Shown: positions 61,929 through 64,000 of the stretch, piece by piece
Position numbering within the stretch: the first letter of the stretch is position 1
How the letters are laid out: each line of letters starts with the position of its first letter
DNA from: Pseudoalteromonas shioyasakiensis
GTDB taxonomy: Bacteria > Pseudomonadota > Gammaproteobacteria > Enterobacterales > Alteromonadaceae
Assembly: GCF_001550135.1 (NCBI RefSeq)
Contig: NZ_LRUE01000013.1
Span: forward strand, 393,025-457,024
Length of the DNA stretch: 64,000 nt
Reading direction: 5' to 3'
Notes under the pieces: generated by a model
The model's input: only the letters and a program-made list of their open reading frames with translations
Database searches by the model: none
What the model was told of the DNA's origin: nothing
Made by a program: the position numbers and the translations under genes

Positions 61929-62840
61929 ATGAAAGTATCGTTTGAGCAATTAAAAAGCATGGTGGTGTTTGCCCACATTGTGCAGCAAGGCAGCTTAACT
62001 AAAGCGGCTCAACAACTTGGTTTATCAAGGGCCGTTGTCAGTTACCACTTAAAGAAATTAGAACAGCAATTAAAGCTGACGTTACTTAATCGCTCAACGC
62101 GCACCATGACCCTTACCGAAGCTGGTATGGCTTATTATGAACGTTGTCAGGCTATCACCGAGCACGCTGAAGCTGCTAACTTACACCTTGAGAACTTAAA
62201 GAGTGAACCGGTTGGGGTTATTAAATTGAGTTGTCCGGTGAATGTTGGTTTGCAACTTGTGGTACCGGCACTGGCTCAGTTTAAGCGTTTGTATCCGAAA
62301 ATAGATATTGATTTACAGCTTAGTGATGATGTGGTTGATATCATCAAAGAGGGCTTTGACTTAGCGATTAGAGGCGTGGCCCTTGAAAGCTCAAACTTAC
62401 AAGCGACTAAACTTGCAAGTATGGCTACCTGCTTATGTGGCTCAGTCGATTACTTTTCAAAATACCCTATACCAAAGAGCATTGCCGATTTAGCAGAGCA
62501 TACATGGGTGGTGTATCAACCAAGTAGTGCTGTTGTCACGCTCGAAAAAGACAAACGCCGCTTTGAGGTGGCAGTTAGTGGTGGCATAAGTACCAATAAT
62601 GCTGCTGCTCGAACTGCCTTTGTAGAAGCTGGGCATGGCTTAGCGAAGATCCCAGTTTATGATGCATTGCCCAGGATCAAAGCGGGATTGTTACGCACAA
62701 TATTAGATGATTACAAAACTGCCGATATTGAACTTTATGGCGTATTCCCGCCAGGGGCGGCGGGAAGTAAAAAACTGCGGGTTTTACTTGATTACTTGAA
62801 GGATTATTTTACTAATCAAGTAGCCACTATGACGATTTAA
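61929..62840 (+). CDS. LysR-family transcriptional regulator
   Basis: The ATG at 61929 follows TTAGGAG; the frame upstream to 61842 lacks a site. The 303-residue protein has the LysR winged helix (about 1-60, GSLTKAAQQLGLSRAVVSYH) and the periplasmic-binding-protein-like effector domain. It belongs to the AaeR/DsdC-like group with a short tail. It is divergent from the DJ-1 gene. Its stop overlaps the converging dienelactone hydrolase gene by four bases. Confidence 0.93.
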   Translation: MKVSFEQLKSMVVFAHIVQQGSLTKAAQQLGLSRAVVSYHLKKLEQQLKLTLLNRSTRTMTLTEAGMAYYERCQAITEHAEAANLHLENLKSEPVGVIKLSCPVNVGLQLVVPALAQFKRLYPKIDIDLQLSDDVVDIIKEGFDLAIRGVALESSNLQATKLASMATCLCGSVDYFSKYPIPKSIADLAEHTWVVYQPSSAVVTLEKDKRRFEVAVSGGISTNNAAARTAFVEAGHGLAKIPVYDALPRIKAGLLRTILDDYKTADIELYGVFPPGAAGSKKLRVLLDYLKDYFTNQVATMTI

Positions 62841-63574
62841 ACAAGCGTGCGATTAAATAAAGCGACTGCTTGTTGATACATGCTGATGGCAAGGACTGGG
62901 TCGTATCGGTCGCCTTCGTCGCGCATAAACGCATGTTGGGCGTTCACTTCTTGCCACTGGTAATTAATGCCTGTTGCCACAGCTTGTTGGTAAATTTTAA
63001 GGCGGCCTTCCTTTGGTACATGAGGGTCTTGTTTACCCCAAACAAAGTGGATCTCACCTTTAATATCTGCCATGCGCTCAAATGAGTTATTACCTGCTTG
63101 TGCTGGTAAAGTATCGCTGTGTATATCTGTTGCGTATAAACAAAAAGCGGCTTTGATACTTGGGTTTAATGCAGCACGGTATGCAAGGTGACCACCAATA
63201 CATACGCCCATCGCACCTACATTTCCTGTGCAGTAATCTTGCTGACGTGCAAATGCAATTAAGGCGTCAGTATCTGAGTCATGGCTCTCAAGCGGTTTTG
63301 CCCATTTGTCGGCATTGCCTTTGTCTTTACCAGCATCATCATAGGCAAGTACTGTCCCAATAGGATTTAACTCATGAAAAACTTCTGGCACTAACACGAC
63401 AAAACCATGACCAGCAAGTATTGCCGCAGAGCGTGCAATTGGTGCTGTTTCTTGGAAAATTTCAGAATAGAAAATAATACAAGGGTATTTACCTTCTTCT
63501 AAAGGGCGATAAATACTGGTGCGCATTACACCTGTGTTGGTCGATATGTCGTGGCTCTGGTGCTGAATAATCAT
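62837..63574 (-). CDS. Dienelactone hydrolase-family protein
   Basis: The ATG at 63574, after AAGGATA, gives 245 residues; the frame's upstream extension to 63637 lacks a site. The alpha/beta hydrolase fold has the nucleophile elbow GVCIGG (Cys), then the Asp in WGKQDPHVP and the His in NAQHAFM. A Cys nucleophile is typical of dienelactone hydrolases. It converges on the LysR gene. Substrate unknown. Confidence 0.9.
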   Translation of the reverse strand: MIIQHQSHDISTNTGVMRTSIYRPLEEGKYPCIIFYSEIFQETAPIARSAAILAGHGFVVLVPEVFHELNPIGTVLAYDDAGKDKGNADKWAKPLESHDSDTDALIAFARQQDYCTGNVGAMGVCIGGHLAYRAALNPSIKAAFCLYATDIHSDTLPAQAGNNSFERMADIKGEIHFVWGKQDPHVPKEGRLKIYQQAVATGINYQWQEVNAQHAFMRDEGDRYDPVLAISMYQQAVALFNRTLV

Positions 63575-63663
63575 GTTTATCCTTGTAAAAAACGGTTTAG
63601 CTAATAATACCTCAGCCCCACCTTTTGGACGAGTCAAAGCCCTTGAAATTTATTGATGCTCAG

Positions 63664-63999
63664 TTAACTCTCTGAGGCAGGATACTGCATACAGCTTGCG
63701 TAATAGGTAAGAGTAGCAGGCCAGTCAGAGAAAATAGCCATCACACCCACTTGCTTAGCAAGGACGTCTACCACTTTCATCATTTGCCCATCTTGTTTAA
63801 TTACACTGGCAATCGACTGGTAATAATAACCACCGCCATTATTTAATGGACCAGAGCGCTCTAAACTCCAAGTAATGATGTTCAGTCCGGCTTGTTTAGC
63901 TTTAATAGCATAAAGCGATGGCACGATTTTACCTGACTCATCAAGGCTTAAAAGCATCCACATTGGCGGTGCGATAATGCGTACTCCATCGTTATACAG
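63664..63999 (-). CDS. Glycerophosphodiester phosphodiesterase, C-terminal fragment
   Basis: The frame is open from 63999 to the stop at 63664, so the N-terminus is outside the window. The visible 111 residues are a GDPD-type TIM-barrel end: [36 protein letters not shown] and [19 protein letters not shown]. The usual FSDWP tail motif supports the call. It would release glycerol-3-phosphate from lipid-derived diesters. Confidence 0.85.
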   Translation of the reverse strand: MYNDGVRIIAPPMWMLLSLDESGKIVPSLYAIKAKQAGLNIITWSLERSGPLNNGGGYYYQSIASVIKQDGQMMKVVDVLAKQVGVMAIFSDWPATLTYYASCMQYPASES

Positions 64000-64000
64000 A

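Overview
The window reads as ordinary chromosome of a marine gammaproteobacterium of the Alteromonadales, most likely Pseudoalteromonas or a close relative. The basis is an AT-rich base composition, many TonB-dependent receptors, secreted S9 peptidases, GGDEF proteins and small marine-gamma families (DUF2986, DUF2256, YghU). I saw no phage, transposase, CRISPR array, rRNA or tRNA. The genus assignment is inference from gene style.

Layout. 1-8 kb: a ROK-family regulator cut by the window edge, an S9 peptidase, a DUF3754 membrane protein, a membrane diguanylate cyclase, a VTT-domain (YqaA-like) protein and a lactate permease. 8-14.6 kb: a phytate-utilisation module. A TonB receptor and a dual-domain beta-propeller phytase run leftward. 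A degenerate-GGDEF membrane protein, translationally coupled to an AraC regulator, runs rightward. The shared 284-bp divergent region holds a PhoB-box-like direct repeat facing each way. 14.6-21.4 kb: a leftward set of a repeat-bearing lipoprotein, a large TonB receptor and a di-heme peroxidase; the lipoprotein and the receptor/peroxidase pair are each preceded by a near-copy of the same 33-bp Fur-like element. 21.6-25.4 kb: mgtE and three envelope proteins of unknown role.

25.4-32.5 kb: a BaeSR-like two-component pair divergent from a Tat-exported lipoprotein of the intradiol dioxygenase family, then another TonB receptor and a PAS-GGDEF cyclase. 32.6-36.3 kb: a 1084-residue membrane regulator (winged helix, STAND NTPase, one membrane helix, TPRs) with a small partner protein. 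36.5-41.7 kb: a membrane protein/XRE regulator pair with an operator-like inverted repeat, an MFS transporter, a tandem universal stress protein and a Met-rich, probably copper-related TonB receptor. 41.7-47.1 kb: two copies of a ~290-bp non-coding repeat bracket an AraC-GyrI regulator, an S9 peptidase fused to Sel1 repeats and DUF3859, and its coupled lipoprotein.

47.2-64 kb: an M20 dipeptidase, OsmC, a photolyase-family protein overlapping a DUF2256 zinc-ribbon gene, an EF-hand pair, an azoreductase, a third S9 peptidase, YghU, a SpoIIAA-like protein followed by an EEP-family nuclease/phosphatase that lacks a normal start codon, a rhomboid protease, a DJ-1/PfpI protein divergent from a LysR regulator, a dienelactone hydrolase and the C-terminal end of a glycerophosphodiesterase. 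Stress and electrophile handling recurs here (OsmC, azoreductase, YghU, DJ-1, photolyase).

The best candidates for something not yet described are the Pho-box-flanked phytase locus with its c-di-GMP-receptor-like GGDEF/AraC pair, the Fur-like lipoprotein/TonB/di-heme set, and the wHTH-STAND-TM-TPR regulator with its small partner. All similarity calls come from recalled family features, not searches.
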